Assembly (NCBI GenBank): GCA_009363875.1
Contig: CM018689.1
Coordinates: forward strand, 58,839,741 to 58,903,740
DNA from: Mikania micrantha
Taxonomy: Eukaryota; Streptophyta; Magnoliopsida; Asterales; Asteraceae
Reading direction: 5' to 3'
DNA length: 64,000 bases
The notes beneath the pieces were generated by a model. It saw only the letters and a program-made list of their open reading frames with translations. It made no database searches and was not told the DNA's origin. Positions 43,201-54,010 of this stretch are shown in pieces (position 1 is the stretch's first letter; each line of letters opens with the position of its first letter). The position numbers were made by a program, and so were the translations under genes.

Positions 43201-45203
43201 TTAGGTTATAGACCCGTGTATTACACGGGTTTAAGAATACATTTGTTATTTGTATATATAATGTATCTATTATGCAAATACGTTAAAATTATTTTATTAT
43301 ATAATACGAAATAAGAATTGATTACAATCACAATTCACAAATCTCTAAACACTTCCTTGTAAACAAAATAAATGCATAGTATTTAACAGAGTATTTAACA
43401 CCAAAGAAAGTCGTGATTATACAAAATGAGATTCCAAAAAAGCTATAGTTGGTAATTATGGGAGCAATGGTAAGTGAACATAAATGCATATTCAATCTTT
43501 AAGACCATACGACCAGTTCTTTTTAGCAACATTTGTTTACATGACCAGTTAGAAGTTAATCATAAGTTTACCTTTAGTTTAAATATGAATGAATGGATTA
43601 ATAGATGTTTGTCCACCTGCAGAAACCATAAGGAATGAATTACAGAAGCAAAGACAAATAAATAATTATACATCAAGTAAGACGAATATGAATGTTGATA
43701 TACCTGTAGAGGAGGGCAATCTTCTCTTCATGTTGTTGTAAAGAAATGCATTATCTTGAATTTTTTAAACTAAATTCTTTAATCATGTTGGCCTTGCTTC
43801 AATTAAACCAAAATTTTTTTAGAGATGCTCTTCAATTTGTTTGTCTGTAGAGGAGGGCAATCTGCTCTTCAATATGTTTGTCTGTAGAGATGCCACATGG
43901 TATTAAGTTGGAATTGTTTATTAGAAGGTAGATTTGTCTTGAACGGCATTTGTCTACCCTAGTTCAAGCCATGCGGTAAAGACGAGATTTCAACTGTCTC
44001 ATGCAAGAGGAAACCCGAAGAAAAGCAGTCTGTCCTGCCTGAAAAAGATTTAAACCAAGACCTCAGTCCCTTAGCACCTCCAAACTAAATATTAAAATTG
44101 TGTGCAGTTTATAATTTACATTTAAAACTTTGTAGTTATTGGGTAATTGAGGGCAATTTCTGTTGTTCAATTGCAAAACCAACATCAAAAAATCAAGAAT
44201 TTACGGTAAAGATTCAAAATACTCGAATCTCAAAAACACCTATTCAAAAAAGGTTACCTGCTCGACATCAACACGGTCAAAATCATCGCGAGATTGGCTG
44301 CCATAGATACCAGCACCTTCTGCATCGACGCCATTTTTACCGAACTTGAACCAACATATGATTTGTGAACCGATACTGCTAGGCCTGGTTCTTGAAGCTG
44401 ATTTGCAATATCCGAGCCTTCTAAGGACACCCATAAACTGTGAATCAAGATTACGAAGAGTTGGGCTGTTGGGGTCAAATTATTTATGGGTTTTGTGGGT
44501 GAACCTGCGAAGATTAATTGAAAATATACATGAAATAGTCGCCAATTCGCCATTGTTCGTATTTTCAAGATTCAAGAATGATGGAAAATTTTCGATACAT
44601 AGCTCTAGTTATATAATACAAATTAGTACAGACGATTATTATACGTAATTACGTATCATGAAACGAAAATATATCACCGATTCCTTCAAAAACTACAAGA
44701 ACTGTGATAATGACCCTGTGAAGAAATCATCAATTCACCAGATATACTAATCCAAATAACTGACTGAAAACTTAAAAATCGAACAAAAAACGTACATAAA
44801 TCGATGATTGGAAGGGTACCTTTGTATCAAAATGATGAATGGATTCTGATATCTTCTCCTTCAAATATTGAAGCAACTGAAAGTTTGTATGAGTGAATCG
44901 AAGGGAGGAGGATGAGAGAGATGGGTCAGGGTTTAGAGATAATAGGGTAGGAAAATACTGAGTTGTGAGGATGAGCCGAAGATGGAGAGGCCAAGAATTA
45001 TGGTTTGCATCCAGCGGGTGTGTATCAGATGGGGGAGGAGGAAATCTAAAAGAGTCGAATTAGGGTTTTAAGGCTTTTGGGTATGTATCAGATCCGTTTG
45101 TGATGAAAAAAGGGTTATGGATAGATCCGCGTGTTAGATAGGATTTGTTTGTCTGAAGAGATGCCACGTGGCATTAAGTTGGAATTGTTTATTAAAAGGT
45201 AGA
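43201..45203 (-). mobile_element. Helitron-like region with two 5' ends and a captured gene fragment
   Basis: Read on the minus strand, the 3' end at 43201 is an AACCCGTGTAATACACGGGT hairpin followed by CCTAA. Two 57-bp blocks at 43876-43932 and 45147-45203 are near copies (five differences by eye); reversed, each begins TCTACCTTYTAATAAACAATT and looks like a Helitron 5' terminus. A short element (43201-43932) is therefore possible next to a longer unit that includes the LTD/GDC1-like fragment. Which pair of ends moved together is not resolved. Confidence 0.5.
44258..44476 (-). pseudogene. Captured exon fragment resembling LTD/GDC1 (LHCP translocation defect)
   Basis: The frame read from 44476 down to 44258 has 73 codons without a stop. 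It contains GSQIICWFKFGKNGVDAEGA and GIYGSQSRDDFDRVDVEQ (given in two pieces), followed exactly at 44258/44257 by a GT splice donor. From memory, this closely resembles the exon of plant LTD/GDC1, a chloroplast protein with ankyrin-type repeats that hands light-harvesting proteins to cpSRP43. The rest of that protein (an FNYMGMLA-type continuation and the ankyrin part) is not found nearby, and a stop lies just upstream in frame. It is therefore a fragment, probably captured by the surrounding Helitron-like element. A 104-codon frame overlaps it in another phase and is spurious. Confidence 0.6.
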
Positions 45204-46432
45204 TATTTACTATTTATTTTTACTATTTAATATAATATATATATATTATTTATTTTCATTTAATTATATATATAATAAAAGATGATGATCGGAAATAACA
45301 TTTTTTAAGTAGTAATGATAAATAGAAAAAAATATGAAATCTCTCCCTCTTCTCTCTTTAATTCCAAGAAGAATATGGTGAAAAGATAGAGGGTTACAGA
45401 GGAGCAGAAGCATGGGCCTCCATCCCAAATTACTGTTATCTTCAAAGTCAAAAAACTTGACTTGAAGATTATCTAACTCTTGATGGCCAAAGTGAAAAGC
45501 AACAAAAATCAACTATTCCTTTAGTTTGGTTTTTAATATATAGTATAATAGGGTGTCTCTTTTTGAAGATTTAAGTTTTACGATAAAGAGGAAAAATAAT
45601 TTTTATTTTTCTAACAGCAACATTATACTTCTACTCTTAGTCTTAAACCTATTATCTTTTCCTCTAAAAGGTAAAACCTATATCAAATAAGATACTCTTA
45701 TATTAATGAGGAAATTCTGTTATTAAAAGAAGAAGCAAATTTGGACGAACTAAATACATGAGACAAAGTTAAACAAAAATTGATATTGCCATGATGTCGT
45801 CTTCTTAATATTTCTTCAATCCTTCAAGAACTAGTTTCCATATGTATCTTCTTATAGGGTTGTGTTAAAGTTACAACTCTTATACAACCTTGTATGAGCC
45901 GTACAACATACCCAACACGGTCTGTACAGAGGCCATATATGTTTATACAAGCATACATGTAAATGGGGATCGATCAGATTACGATAAAAAAAACCAGAGG
46001 GTATATGGGCAGTATATGTTTGCACGAGCATTACAACGCCCCCTTGTATGGCCGTACAAAACTATACAGTCTGTATAGATAGGAAATGATGTGTAATTAT
46101 AGATGAGTATGTGAGAATATATAAAACCAATGTTCTTATATAAATTTACGCATATATGCCTTTTTGCATCTGTAATTGTTAACATTCTTTATACTTTTCC
46201 CTAAATTTTTAAAATAAAAACCCGTAAAATTAGAATAATTTGAATATATCATATCATTAAAAAAATTTACAAATAAATAAATTGAATGTTAAAAATATTA
46301 GGGATAATTTGTTTTAGTATTCTAAAATCCATTTTAAAAATTGAAAGTTAAGAGTTAAGACTATATAATCAATTTTCGAATTAATTTTTCTTTATGGATT
46401 GTGTTATTACACCAACCTTTTGTATTTAATCC
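45204..46432. other. Intergenic DNA with a repeat-like patch
   Basis: No gene is supported. The patch at about 45880-46085 carries GTATGGCCGTACAAA, CAGTCTGTATAGA and related motifs, similar in style to 7083-7238. It is probably a non-autonomous DNA transposon, but no termini could be defined. Confidence 0.35.
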
Positions 46433-46449
46433 AGAAATATGTTTTTTTT

Positions 46450-46665
46450 AAACGGCAGAGGGTTCCGTTATGCTATTTTCACTTATCCTGACGGTTAGTA
46501 ACTAAGATGGATTCATCAATCGTCAACTGAGAGACCGTACCCCCCGATGCACGAGAACCCCGTGGAATAAGTAAATTCTCGCCCCGCATTGGTTCAGAAC
46601 CTGAGATTAAACTCAATATTCATCCTCTCATATGTTATTCATTAAATTATCACCAACGATACTTT
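46450..46665 (-). mobile_element. SINE-like retroposon (216 bp)
   Basis: A 17-bp duplication AGAAATATGTTTTTTTT flanks it at 46433-46449 and 46666-46682. On the minus strand it has a B-box-like GGTTCTGAACC near 46603 and ends with CTGCCGTTTAAAAAAAA, a tail related to that of the SINE at 36145-36379. The length, duplication and A-tail fit a SINE. Confidence 0.75.
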
Positions 46666-46682
46666 AGAAATATGTTTTTTTT

Positions 46683-47732
46683 GCTAAAGAATACATTAAA
46701 AGACCACTAGTCTATTTCCTTTTTCGGGTAGGCGAATTCGTACACGGTACATCTTCTAGACTTGCCATTAAATCTATATCATTTATTTATCATATACTTG
46801 TATTTAAACGGGCATTCTTATATCATAAGATTGTTTCCTCTATTTAATATAAAAATCAAAAGTTCAAATTTTACAAGATACAAATACAAAGAATTAATAA
46901 AAGTAAATTAAAATCTTTTGTTTTAAGAAAACTACCATTGATTTGGACCTCAAGGCTCTCAGTGATACATCAAGACGCAATTGAGCCAAAATTCCTTTGG
47001 TATGTAGTGTATTTACGAACGAATACAACCATTAAATTACACGCAACATTTTCATAATATATATAAAAAGAATATGTATTTTTTTTTCTTCCTTTTTGAC
47101 ATAGTCTTCCACTAACTACTGAAAACATGTTTTGATTGATGAATAAAATATTAACCTCATATAATTTCTTTGTCCAAACTTTATGTCTTGATTTTGCTCG
47201 CAGTTTGAAACAAAAAACCCTAAAATGACGACCTAAATTAATATATATTATTCATTGGCTAAACAATAATTCCAAAAAGAGTGAACAAATAAACAAAAAT
47301 ATTAACCCAACAAATCAGTCATATTACTAAAATCTTTTTTATTTAGCCAAAAAAAAAAAAAAAAAAGTTATACCAATTTCACCTTCTAGCCGTTGTGTTA
47401 CGACTATATATGTTGTCCATCATATTCTTCCATACCCCTATTATAGTCTTATTGACCGATCACACTACGTTACAACTTCTAGAACCATCATGAATTGCAT
47501 CAATTAACTTTTACCCAAAGTTTGATTATCATTATTTTTAACCACCACCACCATTTGACCCAAATTAACTTCCTTTAACCCGGCTGACTCCCCTGTGGCT
47601 TTGGATCGAGTAATTTTAAATTTGGTACCCGTCTTTTCTTTTTCTTATGTCCCTAACAAACCTTAGATAAAATTTTGTCTAATCCCTTCAAAAGTTTTTA
47701 ATTATTTCTCCGTTGCCTACTTGACTTAAAAG
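46683..47732. other. AT-rich intergenic DNA
   Basis: No gene or element is recognised in this stretch. A poly-A run of about 17 lies near 47349-47366. Confidence 0.4.
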
Positions 47733-48120
47733 TAGACATGTTGTAACAAGATAAATAAATAGATTTGCATAAACAATTATTCTAATTTGAGTTGAGATGG
47801 GTAACACTATGACATAAAAGGGATTGAGATAGGTAACACCTTAATTAACACAATGTTAGTCAAGATAATTAACTTAAAAGCTATGTGAATACAATAAATT
47901 CAAACAGATATGAATGATAAATAATATATTTGATAAAAAACCAATAAAAATTATTAATATAAACTATTTGGTTCGTTATGGTTAATTTTAACTTGAAATA
48001 AATTGATGTTTCTTTAAAAATGAACCGCTTAAACTCAAACTAATTTTGCACAAAACTTATTATGGCCCGCACTTATCCTAACCCACACTCATTACCCAAC
48101 CCGCCATTTTGCCAGACATA
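47733..48120 (+). mobile_element. hAT-type MITE, family M1, copy 4
   Basis: The ends are TAGACATGTTGTAAC and TTTTGCCAGACATA. The flanking octamers CTTAAAAG (47725-47732) and GTTAAAGG (48121-48128) match at six of eight positions, a plausible decayed duplication. Inner blocks match the other family copies. Confidence 0.68.
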
Positions 48121-48477
48121 GTTAAAGGTAATGGTTTGGCAAACTTCCAACGACCGATTGACCTAGAGTCACCCATCTCATTTTAGCTGTAAATTGAATC
48201 AAGTCATCTTACGAACTATGTGTGATTGGATCAGTTAAAGCTTGAATGACCTGAACACAAACAAGCTCAAGCCTAAGCCCGAGCCCCAGGTTCCCATAGG
48301 CCATATCAACATAGAGCCGATTCACGAGTCTAGCCAAACCAAGCTTGAGCATGAAAATTCTCTTAAGAAATGAGCTTGAGCTTTTAAATAAAGCTCTAAA
48401 AAACTCTCTTTAAATCAAAACGATCATAGCTCAAGCTTTAACGAGCTTGGCAGGGCTCTACCTTTTTTACATCCCTA
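48121..48477. repeat. Partial hAT-like element with GAGCTTGAGC motifs
   Basis: The right edge TTTTTTACATCCCTA, reversed TAGGGATGTAAAAAA, is a common hAT-type terminus. Inside are repeated AAGCTTGAGC and GCTCAAGC motifs in both orientations. The left terminus was not found, so this is only a fragment. Confidence 0.45.
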
Positions 48478-49437
48478 CCTCCGGCATAGGATGTCTTTGC
48501 TTTCCAATTAGATAGCCTAGAGTTGAATTTACCTATTACCGGCTTCCAAGCTTAGTTAAATTCAAATTTGCACCAACTGGGGTGGACACATGTATACTGA
48601 GTTGAATCATGAGACCCTATTTTATCTTAATTTGTTAATAAAAATGTATATTGTGAAATTTCATTTAATTCATATGATTTTTTTGAATGAACCCATAAAT
48701 TTGATGAATAAGATATATAACACTAAAATTAAAGTTGGTGTAGTGGTCATTAGAAGTCAACACATTTCGCCTCAAGTGGTATTTCGGAGAAAGTTGAATT
48801 ATATGATCTTATATGTGATCCTTTTTAAAGAAAACGAAATGAATCTTATCACTATAATAAAAAATGATATTATATAAACATATTTGCTTAGAGGACTATA
48901 TCAACCGAATGGGCATGATTCTTGCAGTCTTTTATATAAAAAAAAGTGTTTTAAGGATATATCGATCAAACATGTGAAATAACGTTTTCAAAAGATGAAA
49001 ACCTGCACAAAAAAACTTTAAAATGTATTACTGTTTTTCATTTCCATTGACATTTCAATTTTATTGTTTATTTTTAAATGTCAATGTATTTGAAATATGA
49101 TATCTTTATGTTACCGTTTTATCCAACTAGGCTCGAACTGGCCCGACAACCACGACTCGAGTCAAAAATTGTAACATCAAGTTAATAGAGATAATAGTTT
49201 GAAATAAAATGACCCAAGATTGAAAAAATAAATCCTAAATCCGTGATATGAAAGGGCATTTCATGAGGTCTACAAGTTACTTAACATCATGGCTCCATGG
49301 CCCAATACCATATTGAAAACTTTAATTACTATATATATTAAATATAATATATATTAAAAATGTATGAAAAAAAAATTAATATATATATATATATATTAAT
49401 AATAATGCATAGTAAAATAAATAGTAATGTATATGTG
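48478..49437. other. AT-rich intergenic DNA
   Basis: A frame at 48590-48877 has no recognisable domain and is probably chance. The last 120 bp (TA-rich with AAAATGTATGAAAAA) is the linker sequence repeated between the Helitron-like copies that follow. Confidence 0.4.
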
Positions 49438-49924
49438 TCTGATCCATATAATGATGTTTTGAAAGTTTAGATTTGGACCCTCACAAGTTTTTATTAACCT
49501 CGAAAACTAACAAACATATATAGGTGTATTAGATTTGAGATATTTGCCTAGAGATTCGGGTTTTGTTGGTTTAGGATTTAGGTTTTTTTTCTAATAAGCA
49601 TGGTAACCCCCTTGAATGGTAATTAAACCCCCGAGTCCCCCTAATACCCGACTAACCAAGAGTAATAGGTAAAGCCCGGCCGCAAACAACCGGGTCGGTA
49701 ACCTCCAAGGAAACTTACTCTAAGTAATGATTGAACTTGAGATCTCTAGGTTGTCTATTTTTCACTCTAACCACCGCACCACTTCCTTGGAGGTTAGTCT
49801 TTAGTTCTTGATAAAAAATTTAATTTTTGCTATTTAACTTATGCTTCTGCAAATTATATATAATACACGTTCTTGGAAGTGTACTGCGATAACCCGCCGT
49901 AACCGGCGGGTGAATAAATCTAGT
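49438..49924 (+). mobile_element. Helitron-like family H, copy 1 (contains a SINE)
   Basis: It starts TCTGATCCATATAATGATG and ends with the hairpin CCCGCCGTAACCGGCGGG and CTAGT. A minus-strand SINE occupies 49592-49797. Confidence 0.65.
49592..49797 (-). mobile_element. SINE inside Helitron-like copy 1
   Basis: On the minus strand it shows the A-box-like GTGCGGTGGTTAGAG and the B-box-like CAAGTTCAATCATTAC. It is the same family as the split SINE at 32701. Its position within the host copy is the same as in copy 2, and a TAGGATTTAG-like duplication flanks it. Confidence 0.65.
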
Positions 49925-50114
49925 ATATATATATTTATTATATATATTATATATATTAAAATGTATGAAAAAGGAAAAGTAAATATATGTATATTATATT
50001 GAATATTATATATATTAAAATGTATGAAAAATGAATAGTAAATATATGTATATTACATTGAATAGTATATATATATATATAATGCATGGTAAAATGAATA
50101 GTAATGTATAAGTA

Positions 50115-50602
50115 TCTGATTCATGTAATAATATTTTGAAAATTTAAACTTAGATCACCAAAAGTTTTTTTTTACTTTGAACAGTAATATACACTGATAA
50201 TAATATTAAATTTGAGATATTTGCTTAGAGATTTGAATTTATTTAATTTGAGAGATTTAGGTTTCTTTTGGTTTAGGGTTTAGGTTTTCTGTATAACCAT
50301 GGGAACCCACTTGCATGGTAAATCTCTGACTAACCGAGAGAAACAGGTAAAACGCGGTCGTATGCAACTGGATCGGTGACCTACTAAGAAAATTGCTCTA
50401 AGTGAGGATTGAACTTGAGAGCTTTAGGTTGTTTCTCCTTCATTTTAACCATTACACCACTTCCTTGGAGGTTAGGATTTAGTTCGTGATGAAAGATTTG
50501 ATTTTGCTATGTAACTTATGCTTTTGCAAATGATATATAATACACATTTTCGAGAGTGTACTGTGATAACCAGCCGCAACGCGCGAAGGGAGTAAACCTA
50601 GT
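50115..50602 (+). mobile_element. Helitron-like family H, copy 2 (contains a SINE)
   Basis: It starts TCTGATTCATGTAATAATA and ends with AACCAGCCGCAACGCGCG and CCTAGTT. A minus-strand SINE occupies 50297-50478 at the same site as in copy 1. Confidence 0.65.
50297..50478 (-). mobile_element. SINE inside Helitron-like copy 2
   Basis: It shares A- and B-box regions with the copy at 49592 but has diverged from it. The shared insertion site shows it was already present before the two host copies separated. Confidence 0.62.
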
Positions 50603-50689
50603 TATTATATATATATTAATAGGCAACGAAGTGAATATTAATTATATACATATTATATTGAAAAAGTAAATACACACACACATATATAT

Positions 50690-51228
50690 TTATAAAAATT
50701 CATTTATTTCAATTATTTTGAACGAACAAGAAGAAAACAAAGGATCTGTTGAATTTCAAGTAGCAAGATTCACCAATAAGATCTAAAGACTTACTTCACA
50801 TTTGGAATTGCCTTACGGATCAAATCATCCCAATAATACACAAAGACAAACTCCTTGATTAGTAAATATTATATATATGTGTAGTGAAAAAACATTGATC
50901 CTTTCTAGGGTTTCGGTGGTGTTCGGAGAACAGTGACTTATTGTTATCATAAAAAATTGATGTTTGTTTATATATTTGAGTTTCTTTTCAATTCAATCAA
51001 TTGGTTGTCAGTGATAAATATTTTGTGACAAATTTTTTCTATTATTTTCGTAACATATTTGCATGAGTTTTGTATGATTTTTTAATGAGAAATTTGTACA
51101 AGGTTCGTGATAAGAAATTTAATTTTGCTATGTAACTTATGATTCTGCAAAAAATATATAATACCCGTTCCAGCCTCTAGGGAGTGAAATGTGATAACCC
51201 GTCACAACGCGCGGGGAAATAAACCTTA
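50690..51228 (+). mobile_element. Helitron-like family H, copy 3 (5' part replaced)
   Basis: The 3' half matches the family from about 50965 (CAATTGGTTGTCAGTGATAAA, TATGTAACTTATGATTCTGC) to AACCCGTCACAACGCGCGGGG. The part at about 50700-50960 does not match other copies; it is either replaced or captured sequence of unknown identity. The 3' CTAGT is mutated to CTTAT. Confidence 0.5.
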
Positions 51229-51303
51229 TATATAATTAGAACACATGAAAAATGAATAGTATAAATATTATTATTATTATATATTGAGTGGGTTCCATTT
51301 CTT

Positions 51304-51305
51304 AT

Positions 51306-51337
<32 letters not shown>

Positions 51338-51640
51338 TGAGTTTGGATCGAATGTTAACCCTTCATTATTGCAATAACCGAATAACTACATCTTATTACT
51401 TTGACATCCACATTAAAGTAATATAAAGGTGTATGTTTTTTTTATTTTTTATTAATGTAAGTGGACCCTACATTAATTAAAAAAAACATACATCTTTAGA
51501 TTTATTTTAATGTGGACCCCAAAGTAATAAGATGTAGTTATGCGGTTAATGCAATAAACATGGGTTAATTTTTTATCCTCTCCATGTATGTATGTATGTA
51601 TGTATGTATGTATGTATGTATGTATGTATGTATGTATGTA
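51304..51640. repeat. Two (GTAT)n microsatellites between Helitron-like copies
   Basis: (GTAT)n tracts lie at about 51309-51338 and 51587-51640. Between them is a roughly 100-bp inverted pair: AATAACTACATCTTATTACTTTG near 51374 pairs with CAAAGTAATAAGATGTAGTTAT near 51520, giving a small MITE-like hairpin. Confidence 0.65.
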
Positions 51641-51650
51641 TTATTTAGGT

Positions 51651-51998
51651 GTGATCCATGCAGTGATGTTTGAAAATTTAGATTTAGATCATCAGAAGCT
51701 TTTTAACTTTGAAAAATACTAAACAAAAATAAGTGTAATAAATTTGAGAGATTTGCTTAGAAATTTAAGTTTTTATTTTAATTCAAACTATTGGTTGCTA
51801 GTGAGACGGATTTTGTTAGTAAAATTTTATATTATTTTCATAACATATTTGAGAACATTTTGTATAATTTTATGTTTTTATTCGTGATGAGAGATATATT
51901 TGTTATATAACTTATGCTTCTTTAAATGATATATAATACTTATTATGGAGAGTGTACTGTGATAACGTGTCGCAAAGCGTGGGACGAATAGTCCTAAA
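51651..51998 (+). mobile_element. Helitron-like family H, copy 4
   Basis: It starts TGATCCATGCAGTGATG and ends with GATAACGTGTCGCAAAGCG and CCTAAA. It has no SINE insertion and keeps the GGTTGCTAGTGAGACGGATTT block absent from copies 1 and 2. Confidence 0.6.
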
Positions 51999-52121
51999 AA
52001 TAATTAAAATTCATGAAAAATGACTAGTAATAATACTATTATTATATAGTGAGTGGTCTCATTTTTTATTATATTATATTGTATATACATACATTTATAT
52101 ATATATTATAAAATTTACGTG

Positions 52122-52478
52122 TCTGATCCATGTAATAACATTTTGAAAACTTAGACTTGAAAATCTGAAGTTTTTAATTTTGAAAATTAGTAAACAGAGA
52201 TAAGAATATTAAATTTGAGAAATTTGCTTAGAGATTTGGGTTTTTCTTTTAATTTAAACGATTCATTGCCGGTGAGACGAATTTTGTGGGTAATTGTTTA
52301 TAACACATTTGTGAGGATTTTATATGATTTAATGTTTTTATGAAAAAATTGTATAGAGTTCGTGATAAGAAATTTGATTTTGCTATGTAACTTATGCTTC
52401 TGCAAACGATATATATTACCCATTTTCGAAAATGTACAGTGATAACTCGCTGCAACGCACGGGTAGAATAAACCTAGT
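52122..52478 (+). mobile_element. Helitron-like family H, copy 5
   Basis: It starts TCTGATCCATGTAATAACA and ends with AACTCGCTGCAACGCACGGG and CCTAGTT. Like copy 4 it has no SINE insertion. Confidence 0.62.
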
Positions 52479-52674
52479 TTAAATTAACTTTTGAGTCCGG
52501 ATAAAAAAACAAACAAAAAAAAACACGTACGATCCGATTCAAGTTCTTCACGTTGGCCATGCTTCACTCCCAAGAAAGCTTGTAACACGTCACATGTGAT
52601 AAGTTTGTGCCTATGTTCTAGAAATTGGCTCATGAAAACATCCCAAAACTCGGTTGCTTTGTGTATCGTCTTAT

Positions 52675-53063
52675 TATGCCTGGCAAAATGGACGGGTTGG
52701 GTAACAGGTCAGAACGAGTTCGGGTCATGATGAGTGCGGGTCAAAATGTTAAATGGATTGTTTTTAAAAAAATCAATTAAGTTTAACTTAAAGATGTGTT
52801 ATAACTTATAAATAAACAAATAGTCAATTTAAATAATTTTAGTGATTTTCTTATCAAATATGTTATTAATCATTCTTAAATGTTTGAATTCATAGCCTTT
52901 ACATACTTTTTTGGTTACCCATATTGACCCGCATTATGTTTAAGTGCTACTCATCTCAACCCATTTAATATTTTGATGTTACTCATTTCAACTCATTATA
53001 TATTACAATTGTTTACCCAAATCAACCAATTTCTTTTGACATGGATAAAAATTGTCACCTCTA
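52675..53063 (-). mobile_element. hAT-type MITE, family M1, copy 5 (minus strand)
   Basis: In plus orientation it reads TATGCCTGGCAAAATGG ... TTGTCACCTCTA. The flanking octamers CGTCTTAT (52667-52674) and CATCTTAT (53064-53071) differ at one base. This copy defines the family ends best. Confidence 0.82.
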
Positions 53064-53185
53064 CATCTTATCTAACATCTCCATAGCTGCCCATAAGGCA
53101 CTAATTATAAACGATGCCCTGCATCAGAACAAAAATACAAGACCCAATTCCTCCATCTAGAAGGAAAACCTATGAAACCTCCTGT

Positions 53186-54010
53186 TTTTACCGTCAAAAA
53201 CCGACCTGGCTACCCGAATCAGTGGGTACAGGCATGGTTGTAGAAGTCGCTAGGCGCTAGGCGCTAGTCGGGCGGCGAGGTACCGCCTAGGGATTAATCG
53301 AGATTAATCGGCGCTAGGCGGATTGGAATTTTTATATGTAATTTTACAAATATTTATTATATACACACATTAATATCAATAATATAATATAATACTTCAA
53401 ATATATTAAAAAATAAACTTAAACATACTAAATTAAGTACTTCAAATTACATATTTAAACAGAAAATTCAGAGTTTATAGATGGATTACGATGTTTAGTG
53501 GCAGGGTTCAATGTTTCAGATGTTGGATTTGATGTTTTAGAGACATATTACGTATTTGGGTTGAGAAATGTCTCGAATAATCATTTATCTGGGTCATTTT
53601 TACTCGAAAAAAGCCAAAAAAAACAAAAAAACCAAAAAAACCAAAAAAAATAAAAAATAAAAAATAGGCCGCCTAGGCTGCCTAGGGGGCGCCTAGGCCG
53701 ACTAGGCCCCGCCTAGGCCGCCTAGGCACCGCCTAGCGCCTAGGCACCGCCTAGGGCAAAAATTACAAGGGAGAAGGGCGCCTAGCGCCTAGGCGCCGCC
53801 TAGGCGGCCGCCTAGGCCGATTTTTACAACCATGGGTACAGGTGATTCCGGTTTTACAAAGAAATTATAACCGGAACCGGTTCCACTTTTATCGCCAAGA
53901 ACCGGTCAAAACCCCAAACCTAACTGGAACTAGTTTTTGTCTTTATATACAAAACCAAAACTGGTATGAAACCAAAACCGGTTTGGAGCCGGTTCTGTCA
54001 AAAAAACGGT
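53186..54010. repeat. Decayed element with ACCGGTT motifs, host of the MITE at 53233
   Basis: If the 602-bp MITE is removed, the flanks join into a stretch rich in AACCGG, CCGGTT and GGAACCGG motifs, similar in style to the ends of the hAT element at 59625-62759. No termini or target duplication could be set, so this is a probable hAT relic only. Confidence 0.35.
53233..53834. mobile_element. hAT-type MITE with CGCCTAGGCG arrays (602 bp)
   Basis: The ends are CATGGTTGTAGAAGTCG and, reversed, CATGGTTGTAAAAATCGG. A perfect 8-bp duplication GGTACAGG lies at 53225-53232 and 53835-53842. Both subterminal zones, especially 53669-53820, are packed with CGCCTAGG, GCGCCTAGG and their complements, giving a strongly GC-rich block around an AT-rich core. 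It has no coding capacity. Confidence 0.88.

Larger units (their letters stand above)
49438..52478 (+). repeat. Array of five Helitron-like family-H copies
   Basis: Five related segments lie head to tail. The 3' ends, each a GTGATAAC-type block, a hairpin around CGC(A)ACGCG and usually CCTAGT, are at about 49924, 50602, 51228, 51998 and 52478. The 5' side is TCTGATCCATGTAAT or a variant at 49438, 50115, 51651 and 52122. Copy 3 has a different 5' part. TA-rich linkers containing AAAATGTATGAAAAATGAATAG recur between copies 1 and 2 and, more weakly, later. The arrangement could reflect tandem duplication or repeated insertion. Confidence 0.65.

Noticed and set aside
44254..44568. Minus-strand frame of 104 codons
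   Set aside because: It overlaps the LTD/GDC1-like fragment in another phase; only the other phase has a recognisable protein and a matching splice donor.
51587..51640. Regular short repeats that could be mistaken for a CRISPR-like array
   Set aside because: It is a simple (GTAT)n microsatellite in plant DNA, with no spacers.
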